Of a stretch of DNA of 64,000 nt, positions 19,509 through 28,728 are shown in pieces. A model generated the notes under the pieces. That model had not been told where the DNA came from, did no database searches, and saw only the letters and a list, made by a program, of their open reading frames with translations. Numbering within the stretch: the stretch's first letter is position 1; every line of letters begins with the position of its first letter. The stretch lies in the NCBI GenBank assembly GCA_963746605.1, contig CAVVCH010000044.1:1-64000 (forward strand), given 5' to 3'. The stretch comes from CAVQSS01 sp963746605. GTDB taxonomy: Bacteria; Desulfobacterota; RBG-13-43-22. The translations under genes were made by a program, and so were the position numbers.

Positions 19509-20351
19509 CTAAATAACGGCCTCTTTATGACGGCTGGCATGACACTGAACATTGACCGCCACGGGCAGGCTGGCAATGTGGCAAGGGAGCAGACGGACAT
19601 GGACCCCTAATGAAGTAGTCCTGCCGCCCAAACCCTGGGGACCGATCCCCAGTTTATTGATCGCCTCCAGTAATTCCTTCTCCAAGCCATCCAACTCCGG
19701 ATCGGGGTTGGGGGTTCCTAAAGACCTCAACAGGGACTTTTTGGCCTGCAAGGCCGCCTGTTCAAAGGTCCCGCCGATGCCTACCCCGATAATGGTCGGT
19801 GGACAAGGGTTGGGGCCGGCCTCTTTGACCGTCTCGATGACCCGATCTTTGACTCCGGCCAGACCGGCCGAGGGCGGCAGCATGAACAACCGGCTCATGT
19901 TTTCGCTTCCCCCTCCCTTGGGCACGACCATGACCTTGACCTGGTCCCCGGGAACAATATCGATATAAATCACCGCCGGGGTGTTGTCCCCGGTGTTGGC
20001 CCGGGTGAACGGATGGCAGGAGGACTTACGCAAATATCCCTCCCCGTACCCTTCACGGACACCCTGATTGACCGCCTCCTTCAAGTCTCCCCCAACCAGG
20101 TGTACCTCCTGTCCGACTTCCAGAAAAATGACCGCCAGGCCGGTATCCTGGCAGATGGGAACATGTTCCTCTCGAGCCAGGCAGGCGTTTTCTATCAATT
20201 GATCCAGGATTTCCTTTCCCACGGGTGAGACTTCGTTTTTGAGGGCCCCCTGGAAGCCCGCGAGGACATCTTCACCGAGCTGCTCATTGGCTTCAACGCT
20301 TAACCGTTTGACCGCGTCAGTTATTTCCCGGATATTAATTTCTCTGACCAT
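19509..20351 (-). CDS. Fumarate hydratase class I, alpha subunit
   Basis: A 280-residue alpha subunit carrying the [4Fe-4S] cluster. I start at ATG 20351 (MVREINIREITDAVKRL), where the family begins; the frame is open 41 codons further upstream but reads as non-family sequence. Cluster cysteines are visible in ICQDTGLAV, NPCPPTIIGVGIGG and LPCHIASLPVAVNVQC. The cluster is oxygen-sensitive, which fits an anaerobe. Partner of the beta subunit downstream. Confidence 0.93.
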   Translation of the reverse strand: MVREINIREITDAVKRLSVEANEQLGEDVLAGFQGALKNEVSPVGKEILDQLIENACLAREEHVPICQDTGLAVIFLEVGQEVHLVGGDLKEAVNQGVREGYGEGYLRKSSCHPFTRANTGDNTPAVIYIDIVPGDQVKVMVVPKGGGSENMSRLFMLPPSAGLAGVKDRVIETVKEAGPNPCPPTIIGVGIGGTFEQAALQAKKSLLRSLGTPNPDPELDGLEKELLEAINKLGIGPQGLGGRTTSLGVHVRLLPCHIASLPVAVNVQCHASRHKEAVI

Positions 20352-20422
20352 GAACGGAACTCCTCTTATCCTCGCAATCGGACGGACTTTTTGCGAGCCC
20401 GTCGCCCTGCCCTTCTTTATAT

Positions 20423-21313
20423 TTGATGAATTTAAGTAATTGTTATAATGTTGTTGAAAACCTGTCAACAGCAAACTGCGGAAGATGCGACAGGATCGGG
20501 AAGCAAAAAGGTAAAGTCTATGAGGGTGAGCTGATTAATCCGGGCCATGAAAGACCGGCCGTGCTGGTAACCAACGACGACGGTATTTATGCCCGAGGAT
20601 TGGAGGCCCTGGTGCGGGCCTTGGAAAAAGAATACCGGGTTCAAGTCGTCGCACCGGAGGCGGAGCAGAGCGCCGTGGGGCATGCCCTCACGTTGACCCA
20701 GCCCTTGCGAGTCAAAAAGATTAAAAAAAACGGGGACTTTTTCGGTTACGGGGTGAATGGGACTCCGGCTGATTGCGTAAAGATCGCGTTGAATGAACTG
20801 CTGATCCCCCCTCCCCGGATCCTGGTCTCAGGAATCAATCTGGGCGCCAATGTGGGAATCAACGTCATCTATTCCGGGACGGTCTCCGCGGCTACCGAGG
20901 GGGCTATGATGGGGCTCTCCTCCCTGGCTATCTCCCTGGATTCCGATCAGTCACCGGACTTCCAGGCGGCCGCCGAGGTAGGACGCCGCTTGGTTCGTTA
21001 CCTCGAACAGTACCCGCTCCCCAGCGGAGTCTCTTTAAACTGCAACGTGCCGGACCTGCCCCTGGAGGAACTCCGGGGGATTCGACTGGTACGCCAGGGG
21101 ACCTTTCGTTTTTTGGAGAAATTTGACAAACGGGTCGATCCCCGGGAAAACATCTACTACTGGCAGGCCGGAAGTCTCCCCTCCCCGGACGAAGCGCCGG
21201 ACACCGACCACGCCCTGCTGGCCCAAGGATACATCACCTTGACCCCTATTGAGTTTGACCTGACCCACTATCCCTCCTTGGAGCTGCTCCGGGATTTAGA
21301 GGCTTGGGATTAG
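20423..21313 (+). CDS. surE: 5'/3'-nucleotidase SurE
   Basis: A survival-protein E nucleotidase that removes phosphate from nucleoside monophosphates. Metal and active-site residues are present: the DD of LVTNDDGIYARG, the Ser of APEAEQSAVGHALT, the Asn of SGINLGANVG and GTPADCVKIAL. The start is uncertain. The only in-frame ATGs (20423 or 20426) add about 40 residues before the family start (around ERPAVLVTNDDG) and lack a ribosome site. A start-region error or a rare start codon near 20540 is possible. It stands alone and divergent from the fumarase genes. Confidence 0.9.
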   Translation: MMNLSNCYNVVENLSTANCGRCDRIGKQKGKVYEGELINPGHERPAVLVTNDDGIYARGLEALVRALEKEYRVQVVAPEAEQSAVGHALTLTQPLRVKKIKKNGDFFGYGVNGTPADCVKIALNELLIPPPRILVSGINLGANVGINVIYSGTVSAATEGAMMGLSSLAISLDSDQSPDFQAAAEVGRRLVRYLEQYPLPSGVSLNCNVPDLPLEELRGIRLVRQGTFRFLEKFDKRVDPRENIYYWQAGSLPSPDEAPDTDHALLAQGYITLTPIEFDLTHYPSLELLRDLEAWD

Positions 21314-21578
21314 TATATAAGTATCCTAACCGGTTAATAATTAACAATTAATTATTGATTATTAATAATTTGTCTTTTCGTAAGGGTCGGTTTGAATCCA
21401 TCCAAAGTCCGAGTGTAGGGGAGGGGTTAATCCCCTCCCGCACCCAACCGACCTGACAACACGAAATCTGGATCCTTGATTCCCAAGCTCGGGAGGGGAT
21501 GAACCCCTCCCCTACGAAACAACGAATTCTTATTGGACAGAGGTGACCTTAGTCGCCCTCGAAAAAGGACCTATTGAA
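21314..21578. repeat. Gene-free gap with an AT palindrome and two GC-rich hairpins
   Basis: Between surE and selB. First comes an AT-only imperfect palindrome (arms 21334-21341 and 21358-21365). Two copies of a GGGAGGGG...CCCCTCCC hairpin follow (21419-21439 and 21491-21511), each with a 5-base loop. The unit also occurs at 19449. I see no promoter that stands out for selB, no gene and no tRNA-like fold. Confidence 0.8.
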
Positions 21579-23498
21579 ATGAAACAGATTATTCTCGGCA
21601 CTGCCGGACATATCGATCATGGGAAGACCAGCCTGGTCAAAGCCCTGACCGGTATCGATACCGACCGTCTGAAGGAAGAAAAAGAACGGGGCATCACTAT
21701 TGAATTGGGCTTCGCCCATCTGGACCTGCCCAACGGCCAGCGCCTGGGGATCATCGATGTTCCGGGCCACGAACGCTTCATTAAAAATATGGTGGCCGGG
21801 GCCAGCACCATCGATATGGTGGCCATGATCATTGCCGCGGATGAGGGGGTCATGCCTCAGACCCGGGAACACATGGATATCTGCACCCTCCTGGGAATCA
21901 ACAAGGGTCTGGTGGCCTTGACCAAAATCGACATGGTCGATGAGGAATGGCTGGAACTGGTCACCGAAGATATCCGAGAATTCCTGAAAGGGACTTTTCT
22001 GGAGGGGGCACCTATTCTTCCGGTTTCTTCTACCACCGGTCAAGGGGTCCCGGAATTTATCCGGGTACTGGAAACCTTGTCCGCCGAGGTGGAGGAGCGG
22101 TCGGCGGCCGGAATTTTTCGCCTGCCGGTGGACCGGGTTTTTACCATGAAGGGTTTTGGAACCGTGATTACCGGGACCGCCATCTCGGGCGCTCTGTCCG
22201 TAGGCGACGCGGTGACCATTTATCCCCAGGAGATTCAGGCCAAGGTTCGAGGGATCCAGGTCCACAACCAGGAGGCGGAGCAGGTTCGGGCCGGACTGCG
22301 AACAGCCATCAACCTTCAGGGGATTGAAAAAACCACCATCAACCGGGGAGATGTGGTGGCCTCGCTCAACGGAATGCTTCCTACCCGGTTGCTGGATATC
22401 CGCCTTTCCCTGCTGAAATCCGCCCAAAAGCCCCTCAAACACCGGGCCCAAGTCCGCTTTCACACCGGCACCAATGAAATTCTGGGCCGGGTGCTCCTCT
22501 TGGAAGGAGATGAACTCAAGCCCGGCGAAACCCAGTTCTGTCAAATCCGGTTGGATGATCCGGTGGCCGTTCTGCCCAGTGACCTGGCGGTCATCCGCAG
22601 TTACTCCCCGGTCCATACCATCGGCGGTGCCCGGGTCTTGAACGTAACCCCCGGAAAGCACAAACGCCTGAATCCGGAGGTCCTGAGCCAACTGCAGGTC
22701 CTGGAGTCGGGATCGGATTTGGATAAAACGGCCCTGCCGGTGCTTTTGGCCGGTGCCGCCGGCTTGTCCCGTTCGAACCTGGGCCGGGCCCTGCCCATCC
22801 CGGCGAAAAAATTGGAGGACCTGCTGAAGGAACTCCTTTCCCAGCGGATTCTGATCCAGTGGGACAAGGAAAACCGCATCCTGATTCATCAGAAGGAATA
22901 CCAAAAACTGCTCCAGGCCATCGAAACCCTGCTGAAAGACTATCACCGGGCCAACCCCTTGAAACCCGGTTTGCTCAAGGAAGAGTTGAAATCCCGGCTC
23001 CCCCAGATCAGGGAAGCCAAGCTCTTTAATTTTCTTTTGAATCAACTGGCCGACCAGGGGGTCCTGGTTCAGGAAAAGGAACTGGTTCGTCTTAAAACCC
23101 ACAAGGTCCAGCTCAAGGAGGATCAGGAAGCGGCCCGGGAGGCTATTGAAAAGACCTACCTGAAGAGCGGCCTTGAACCTCCCTATTTCAAAGACCTGGT
23201 GGAAAAATTCCCGAAAGGCAATCCCCGGGAAGTATTGGAATTGATGGTCAAGGAAGGGAAACTGGTTAAGGTCAAAGAAGACCTGTACTTTCACAGTCAG
23301 GCCATGGAGGGCATCAAGAAAAAGCTGGTCCTGTGGCTCAAAGAAAAAGGGGAACTCACTACCCCGGAGTTCAAGGAAATGACCCAGACTTCCAGGAAAT
23401 ACACCATACCCCTCCTGGAGTACTTTGACAGCACCCAGGTCACCATCCGGGTGGAGGACAAACGTATTCTAAGGGAAACCAAGGAAGCCCATCAGTAA
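21579..23498 (+). CDS. selB: Selenocysteine-specific translation elongation factor SelB
   Basis: A 639-residue SelB. It starts at ATG 21579 (MKQIILGTAGHIDHGKT), not at the earlier in-frame codon. GTPase motifs are GHIDHGKT (10-17), the switch ERGITIELGF, DVPGHERFIKNM and TKIDM; these are the SelB versions. Domains 2 and 3 follow, then four C-terminal winged helices that bind the SECIS hairpin. It delivers Sec-tRNA to UGA codons. Its presence shows that this genome decodes UGA as selenocysteine, which bears directly on the double-UGA gene at 30453. selA, selD and tRNA-Sec are not in the window. The frame is intact. Confidence 0.96.
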   Translation: MKQIILGTAGHIDHGKTSLVKALTGIDTDRLKEEKERGITIELGFAHLDLPNGQRLGIIDVPGHERFIKNMVAGASTIDMVAMIIAADEGVMPQTREHMDICTLLGINKGLVALTKIDMVDEEWLELVTEDIREFLKGTFLEGAPILPVSSTTGQGVPEFIRVLETLSAEVEERSAAGIFRLPVDRVFTMKGFGTVITGTAISGALSVGDAVTIYPQEIQAKVRGIQVHNQEAEQVRAGLRTAINLQGIEKTTINRGDVVASLNGMLPTRLLDIRLSLLKSAQKPLKHRAQVRFHTGTNEILGRVLLLEGDELKPGETQFCQIRLDDPVAVLPSDLAVIRSYSPVHTIGGARVLNVTPGKHKRLNPEVLSQLQVLESGSDLDKTALPVLLAGAAGLSRSNLGRALPIPAKKLEDLLKELLSQRILIQWDKENRILIHQKEYQKLLQAIETLLKDYHRANPLKPGLLKEELKSRLPQIREAKLFNFLLNQLADQGVLVQEKELVRLKTHKVQLKEDQEAAREAIEKTYLKSGLEPPYFKDLVEKFPKGNPREVLELMVKEGKLVKVKEDLYFHSQAMEGIKKKLVLWLKEKGELTTPEFKEMTQTSRKYTIPLLEYFDSTQVTIRVEDKRILRETKEAHQ

Positions 23499-23543
23499 AT
23501 AATAAAAATAATAACCAACCAGCAAAGAGACTTCTTCTGGCTT

Positions 23544-23738
23544 TTATGACCATTGGGAATTAAGTATGGCCATCTCCTGAGGTTCCGAAATAATCAAATC
23601 AAATTCCCCATTATCTTGCAGAAGGCGGATAGCAGTTTTCAAAGGAACGGTTGACCTAATATTGATTCTCTCCCCGAGAATGAAGTAAATCACGCGATAG
23701 TCCGGATCAATATGCAAGATCCTCCTGGTTTTTTTCAT
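23544..23738 (-). CDS. Small receiver-like domain protein
   Basis: A 64-residue ORF 22 bases behind the chemoreceptor gene, on the same strand. Starting from the ATG at 23738, the sequence resembles a truncated response-regulator fold: RRILHIDPDYRVIYFILGE at the start, then AIRLLQDNGEFDLIISEPQ with the usual hydrophobic strand ending at the phospho-acceptor place. The acceptor Asp appears as Glu, and the second half of the receiver is missing. It could be a degenerate regulator or a small partner of the chemoreceptor. Function not assigned. Confidence 0.5.
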   Translation of the reverse strand: MKKTRRILHIDPDYRVIYFILGERINIRSTVPLKTAIRLLQDNGEFDLIISEPQEMAILNSQWS

Positions 23739-23760
23739 CGCCGTGTTTTTTCCCCCGGCT

Positions 23761-25401
23761 TCATTGTTTAAAATCCTCAAATTCTCCTTCGTCCAGCGGA
23801 ATAACCTGTTCGGGTCGGATTTCCCGACTTCCCGGGTGGAGTCCCGATCCCTGAATTCCACCTTGAGGCTGAGTGCTTCTTAACCCCTTACGGACCGGCA
23901 ACCCCTGAACGACAAACTTCCGAGTGACCGAAGATTCAGACGAAGCCGGAAGGATTGCCCCACCTGCCAGCTTATGCCCGTTGCCCCCGACCATGTTCTT
24001 CAACTCCTCAACCAACCCCCTCATTTGATCGGCCTGGTTTTTCATCTGTTCGGCGGCCGAGGCCGATTCTTCAGCATTGGTCGCATTGCCCTGGACCACT
24101 TTGTCCATATTCGCCACCGCTTGGCTTACCTGGCCGAAACCCTGGGCCTGGTCGTGCGAGGCAATAGCAATCTCTTCGATCAGATTTTTGATCTTGGTTG
24201 ATATATCCAGGTTCTGTTGAAAGGCCTGCTGCGTGGACTGGGTGAGCTGGTTGCCGGTTTTTACCGCCTTGATCGTTTTCTCGATCAAAGCACTGGTATT
24301 TTTGGCCTCCTCGGCCGCCCGCATAGCCAGGTTTCGAACCTCATCGGCCACCACGGCAAACCCGGCGCCGGCCTCTCCGGCCCGGGCCGCTTCCACCGCG
24401 GCGTTCAGGGCCAACAGGTTGGTCTGGAAGGCGATCTCATCAATAGTCTTGATGATTCTCTCGGTTTCCTCGCTGGACTGGGTGATTTGTTGGATGGCCT
24501 CGGCCATCTGGCTCATATGATGATTCACTTCTTCCACGATCCGCGAGGCTTCGCCCATCATGTCCTTGGCCGCTTGGGCATGTTCGGCATTCTGGCTGGT
24601 CATGGAGGTCATTTCCTCCATGGAGGCGGAAGTCTCCTCCAAGCCGGCGGCCTGCTCGGAGGTCCCTTCCGCCAGGGACTGGCTGGCCGAGGACACCTGG
24701 CTGGCCGCTGAAGCGGTCTGCTCGGAGGCAGTCGACAGACCGGAGATGATTCTTTTGAAAACGGTAATAATATTCTTTCCGAGAAGGAAAGCGACCACCC
24801 CCAGGCCCAGGGCCAGGACCAGACTGAGGATCCCCAGGTTTAGCTGGTGGGAACGAGTCTGGCCGACTAAAACAGCGTCACTGACCGCGTTCTTCTTGAT
24901 ATCTTCACGCATCCCGGAAAAGGAGTCCACGATCTCTCGAATGATGGGCCGGCTATTCTGTAAATACAGGGTCGATGCGCCCTGACGATCCCCTTTTTGC
25001 ACCAGCTCATCCAGTTTCCGCGCGGATTCATGGAGACGAATATGCGGATCTTCGATGGATTTCAGTTTGCCGGCCAGGTAAGGGGCGGCCTGCTCGGCCG
25101 CCTTTCTTCCCTCGCCGTAGTACCATTTCCCAAAATTGCACTCCCGGGGATTAAACTGAACCTCCACTTTCTTGGACTCCGGATCAATTACGGCATTGAC
25201 CACTTTCCGTCCCCAAATGAGATGGTCCACTTCCGACTGGGTGATGATCCGGTCCACTTCTTTGGACTGGTTAACCTCATTGGCCCTATAAAGGATTTTC
25301 CCCGCCCCCCAATAGGCCATCAGGCCCAACACCAGCACCCCCAATACCCCCAATCCGAAACCGTAAGCGATTTTCTTAGATAGCGTAAGCGACATGCTCA
25401 A
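23761..25401 (-). CDS. Methyl-accepting chemotaxis protein with CZB-like zinc-binding sensor
   Basis: A 546-residue chemoreceptor with transmembrane helices at about 10-32 and 188-210, and a cytoplasmic signalling hairpin with the conserved tip EIAFQTNLLALNAAVEAARA. The region between the two membrane helices is not a usual ligand domain. It has H60, C88 in CNFGKWYYGEG, H120 and H124, the 3-His-1-Cys zinc pattern of the CZB domain, normally found in the cytoplasm. No HAMP domain is obvious after the second helix. Methylation-type Glu/Gln pairs flank the hairpin. The C-terminal tail is Pro/Gly-rich without a CheR pentapeptide. It probably senses an oxidant or metal through zinc. Confidence 0.9.
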   Translation of the reverse strand: MSMSLTLSKKIAYGFGLGVLGVLVLGLMAYWGAGKILYRANEVNQSKEVDRIITQSEVDHLIWGRKVVNAVIDPESKKVEVQFNPRECNFGKWYYGEGRKAAEQAAPYLAGKLKSIEDPHIRLHESARKLDELVQKGDRQGASTLYLQNSRPIIREIVDSFSGMREDIKKNAVSDAVLVGQTRSHQLNLGILSLVLALGLGVVAFLLGKNIITVFKRIISGLSTASEQTASAASQVSSASQSLAEGTSEQAAGLEETSASMEEMTSMTSQNAEHAQAAKDMMGEASRIVEEVNHHMSQMAEAIQQITQSSEETERIIKTIDEIAFQTNLLALNAAVEAARAGEAGAGFAVVADEVRNLAMRAAEEAKNTSALIEKTIKAVKTGNQLTQSTQQAFQQNLDISTKIKNLIEEIAIASHDQAQGFGQVSQAVANMDKVVQGNATNAEESASAAEQMKNQADQMRGLVEELKNMVGGNGHKLAGGAILPASSESSVTRKFVVQGLPVRKGLRSTQPQGGIQGSGLHPGSREIRPEQVIPLDEGEFEDFKQ

Positions 25402-25767
25402 ATCCCCCTTTTCGACAAGATTTTTTGACCGTCACTCATTGGAGACCTAAATTTTTTTTAGAATATACAAAACCCATGCCATAATAATTATTAAATTATT
25501 TTAATTGGTTACAATTATTATGGAAAACTATGCCGGTAAAAAGACGGCATTATCTTGACGGAACTGTCAATTTTTTCCTATAGGCTAGGGAGCAATTGCG
25601 GATAGATTGGGCGATCGCTTGAGCGGGGCAGGCTATTCGACAAGCGCCTAACCCGCTGGGATAGAGGAACAACCGAAAGACAAAAGAATTTTCCTACAAA
25701 TATTATAGATGATGAAGCATTAAAATTTTGGGGAACATTTAGAAAAGAATATCCGGCCCGTTATTGT
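25402..25767. other. 366-bp intergenic region, no gene recognised
   Basis: An AT-rich stretch between the chemoreceptor start and the pyrD end. It must hold the chemoreceptor promoter. The plus strand has a short open stretch (about 25682-25780) reading QKNFPTNIIDDEALKFWGTF without a start codon. It could be a relic but matches nothing I know. No repeat or hairpin stands out. Confidence 0.5.
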
Positions 25768-26694
25768 TTAAACGATAAGAGCCCCGATCAGGTCGTCTAT
25801 TTTGGGAATCCCTTCCTCGGTTAAAAATCGGCCTATCCCCTCAATGATTTCCAGACAGGCCGTCGGGCGGATAAAATTGGCTGTCCCGATCTGAACGGCC
25901 CGGGCGCCTACCAGGAGGAATTCAAGGGCGTCTTCGGCGGTCCGGATCCCCCCCAGACCGATCACCGGAATTTTCACCGCCTGCGCGGCTTGGTAAACCA
26001 TTCGCAAGGCCACCGGCTTGATGGCCGGCCCGGAAAGCCCCCCGCTGATCCGGCCCAACTTCGATCTTCGGGTATGGATATCCACGGCCATGGCCGGGAG
26101 GGTATTGATCAGGGAAAGGGCGTCGGATCCGGCCTCCTCCACCGCCCGGGCGATCAGACAGATATCGGTCACCTGGGGGGTCAACTTGGTTATTAAGGGG
26201 AGGGTCGTCGCCTGCCGCACCCGGGAGACCACGTTGGCCGCCAATCGTGGATCCGCACCGAAGGCCAGACCGCCCCTGGAGACATTGGGACAGGAAATAT
26301 TGATTTCCAGGGCGGCGATACCGGGCTGCCCGTTCAGGTGTCGGACCACTTCCGGATATTCTTTCAGGGAATGGCCTAAGATGTTGACGATAACCGGTAT
26401 CTTCAGCCCGGACAAAAAGGGCAGTTTATCCCGGATAAAGGCTTCCACTCCTACATTCTCGAGACCAATGGCATTCAGCATGCCGCCGGTCGTTTCGCAA
26501 ATCCGGGGCGGCGGATTGCCGGCCATGGGTTTCAGCGATATCCCCTTGGTGATCAGGGCGCCCAGGTGGTTCAAATCGAAAAAGGGCCGGTATTCCCGTC
26601 CGTAGCCGAAGGTGCCGGAAGCGGTCATGACCGGGTTCTTCATCCGAAGGCCGGCGATGTTCACCGTCAGATCCGGCGCCATGGATTTACGCAT
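25768..26694 (-). CDS. pyrD: Dihydroorotate dehydrogenase B, catalytic subunit
   Basis: A class 1B dihydroorotate dehydrogenase, FMN-binding TIM barrel of about 308 residues. I start at ATG 26694, which overlaps the pyrK stop by eight bases. Visible motifs: NPVMTASGTFGYGREY near the start, EINISCPNVSRGG with the catalytic Cys typical of class 1, and GLGGIRTAEDALEFLLVGA (phosphate-binding). It oxidises dihydroorotate to orotate in pyrimidine synthesis and passes electrons to NAD through PyrK, encoded immediately upstream. Confidence 0.93.
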   Translation of the reverse strand: MRKSMAPDLTVNIAGLRMKNPVMTASGTFGYGREYRPFFDLNHLGALITKGISLKPMAGNPPPRICETTGGMLNAIGLENVGVEAFIRDKLPFLSGLKIPVIVNILGHSLKEYPEVVRHLNGQPGIAALEINISCPNVSRGGLAFGADPRLAANVVSRVRQATTLPLITKLTPQVTDICLIARAVEEAGSDALSLINTLPAMAVDIHTRRSKLGRISGGLSGPAIKPVALRMVYQAAQAVKIPVIGLGGIRTAEDALEFLLVGARAVQIGTANFIRPTACLEIIEGIGRFLTEEGIPKIDDLIGALIV

Positions 26695-27486
26695 TCCAGG
26701 CCACCTCTTGAGCCTCGAAGACCGGCCCATCCTGGCAAACCTTGGCATAGCTCGGGCCGCTACCGCTATGCCGGGTCACCGAACAGCCCAAACAGGCCCC
26801 CATGCCGCAAGCCATCCGGGCTTCCAGGGAAATCTGGCAGGGGATATTTCCGGCAGCGGCCCAGGAGGCCACGGCCCGCAGCATCCCCGGGGGGCCGCAG
26901 GCGTAGATCTTGGCCCGGGCGAGCACCTTTGGCGGACATCCCGGCCAACAGGTCCGTGACCAACCCTTTCCGTCCGAAGGACCCGTCTTCCGTGACCGCC
27001 TGCACCCGCAGACCCGCTTTCTTAAATTCGCCGAGACTCAGCAGTTCTTTCTTGGATCCGGCACCGATCAGCAGCCGGGGCGGCGCAACGGTTTTGTTTT
27101 TATTTTTTTTTATCAGCCGGTCGGCCAAATAAAGCAGGGGGGCCACGCCGATCCCTCCGGCCACCAGGATGGGGTCCCTTTCGGAATCCAATGTAAACCC
27201 CCGGCCCAAGGGATCCTTTCATCTCTAATACCTCCCCGGGGTTCAGCCCGCACAGTTGTCGAGTCCCCTGTCCGGCAGCCCGGATCAGGAGATCGATCCG
27301 ATTCCCTCGAACACGATGAATGGAAAAAGGCCGCGGCAGCAAAGGCTCGGAAAATTTCTTCCCATGGATCATCACAAACTGCCCCGGCTGAGCTTCCCGA
27401 GCGATTTCCTTCGACAGGAAACTCAGCCGAAAAACAACCGAGGTGATGGGCTCTATTTTTTTTATAGGAATTTCCTGAAAATACAT
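26687..27486 (-). CDS. pyrK: Dihydroorotate dehydrogenase electron-transfer subunit, two frame breaks
   Basis: The PyrK subunit links PyrD to NAD. Three overlapping frames together give a complete protein: FAD-binding segment RPFSIHRV, nucleotide segment VAGGIGVAPLLYLADRL, and C-terminal [2Fe-2S] site ARMACGMGACLGCSV...YAKVC. Breaks lie at about 27211 (coding-strand CCC; removing one C gives LGRGFTLDSE) and about 26930. Both have the sense of one extra base. The overlap with pyrD is the usual operon arrangement, so the gene is probably intact in the living organism. Confidence 0.88.
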
Positions 27487-27677
27487 AATGCATACTTTCT
27501 TTTTGGCTGTCCCGCCGGCGAACAGACAGCCAAAAACCGTCTCAGGCCTTTAGCCGATAAGTCTTTTCCGCGAAGCGGCGGAGTGGTTTTGCTTTGCGGG
27601 CATCTCCCCGCGAAGCAAAAAACATATTTCTCTGTGCCCTCTGTGACTCTGTGGTGAATAGTTTTTGCCCCGTCTTC

Positions 27678-28488
27678 TTATGGCAATAACCCTATCACAC
27701 TCCCAAACCGCCCGGTCACCTTTTCCTTCCGGTACGAATAAAACTCATCCGTACGGCAGGAAGTGCAGATCCCGGCGATTTCGATGTTTCCCGCCTTAAC
27801 CCCGGCAGCCAGCAACTGGTCCCGGCTCCACTGCCAGAGATCAAAATAAAAAGGCCGCACCTGATACTTCCAGGCCTCTTCCGGCAGTTCATCCCGGTAA
27901 TGGATAAACTCAGCACAACACGGTCCCAGCGAAGGCCCGACGGCGGCCAGCAGATCAGCCGGATCACTTCCATAAACGGCCCGCATTTGTTTAATCCCCT
28001 CCGAAATCACCCCCCGGACGTTGCCCCGCCAGCCGCAGTGCATATTGGCCAGGGCTTTATGGCGCGGATCAACCAGCATGACCGCCTGGCAATCGGCCTG
28101 CTTGATCATCAGGCCGACCCCGGGCCTGTCCGTCAGGAGGATATCGCCGGTTTCCGTTTCCGAGGTCCCCGTCGTATCCTGTCCCAGTCCGTTGGAGACG
28201 ACAACCGCCTCAGTGCCGTGGACCTGCGCGCAGCGAGGTCAATGAAGGCAGGTTCAGAAGGTCCCTGACCCTCTTTCGGTTTCCCGCCACCCTGCCCTCT
28301 TGATCCCCTACCGAGAAACTCAGATTTAAACCGCGCAGTTCACCCGCGCTCTCCCCGCCCCGGCGGGTGAATATGCCGTGCACCAGACCGGGGACGGACT
28401 GAAACAACGGGAATTGATAAAAAGTCAGGTTTTCTTTTTCCCGGCGAATTAAGGATGAATAGTCCATCTTGTAAATATCTTCCCGCAT
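27678..28488 (-). CDS. YfiH/laccase-domain purine nucleoside phosphorylase, one frame break
   Basis: A peptidoglycan-editing-factor / multicopper-like family protein. The N-terminal part reads PGLVHGIFTRRGG and NLSFSVGDQ. After a one-base break near 28229 (restoring QVHGTEAVVV) the rest has the zinc/copper ligands: ADCQAVML, MHCGWRG and GPSLGPCCAEF. Family members phosphorolyse purine nucleosides or deaminate adenosine, and some trim cell-wall precursors. The start is taken at ATG 28488, but 28467 is equally possible. The gap to pyrK (27487-27677) contains only a CTCTGTG-type short repeat (about 27632-27655). Confidence 0.85.
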
Positions 28489-28603
28489 TGCCGTGCGATT
28501 GTCAATACTCGGCGGCCTATCTACTGAAAGAGGCATTAATTGATTTGTCAAGATAATATTTACCATTTATAATAGGTTAGCTTGAACTTGGAAGGGTTAG
28601 CAG

Positions 28604-28633
28604 ACCATTGGTTATCCCAAAACAACCAATGGT
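28604..28633. repeat. 10-bp perfect hairpin at the left border of the cassette-like region
   Basis: ACCATTGGTT (28604-28613) and AACCAATGGT (28624-28633) around a 10-base loop. It lies between the yfiH start and the attC-like core at 28691. It may be part of a degenerate recombination site or a simple terminator. Confidence 0.7.
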
Positions 28634-28690
28634 AGTTGTTTATAATCCCCAGAGGATAGTTATTTTCGAGAAGTTATCCAGAATCTTTAG

Positions 28691-28703
28691 AATAACTTGT
28701 TAG
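28691..28703 (+). other. Integron attC-like core site
   Basis: The sequence ATAACTTGTTAGGC ends in GTTAGGC, a perfect match to the GTTRRRY core at which integron integrases cut, with a typical AACTT-type left side. The next gene starts 25 bases later, as in gene cassettes. I do not see the matching left half of a full attC upstream, so this is the weaker of the two sites. Confidence 0.4.
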
Positions 28704-28728
28704 GCATCAGAAATCGGAGGAGGAAGCA

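Noticed and set aside
21381..21420. A possible tRNA T-arm (GGTTTGAATCC) upstream of selB, considered as tRNA-Sec
   Set aside because: No acceptor stem, D-arm or anticodon arm can be folded around it; it is flanked by GC-rich repeat hairpins.
21549..23294. A 581-codon open frame on the minus strand opposite selB
   Set aside because: It is a codon-bias shadow: selB on the plus strand has every family motif, while the antisense translation is Gln/Phe/Gly-rich without any fold signature.
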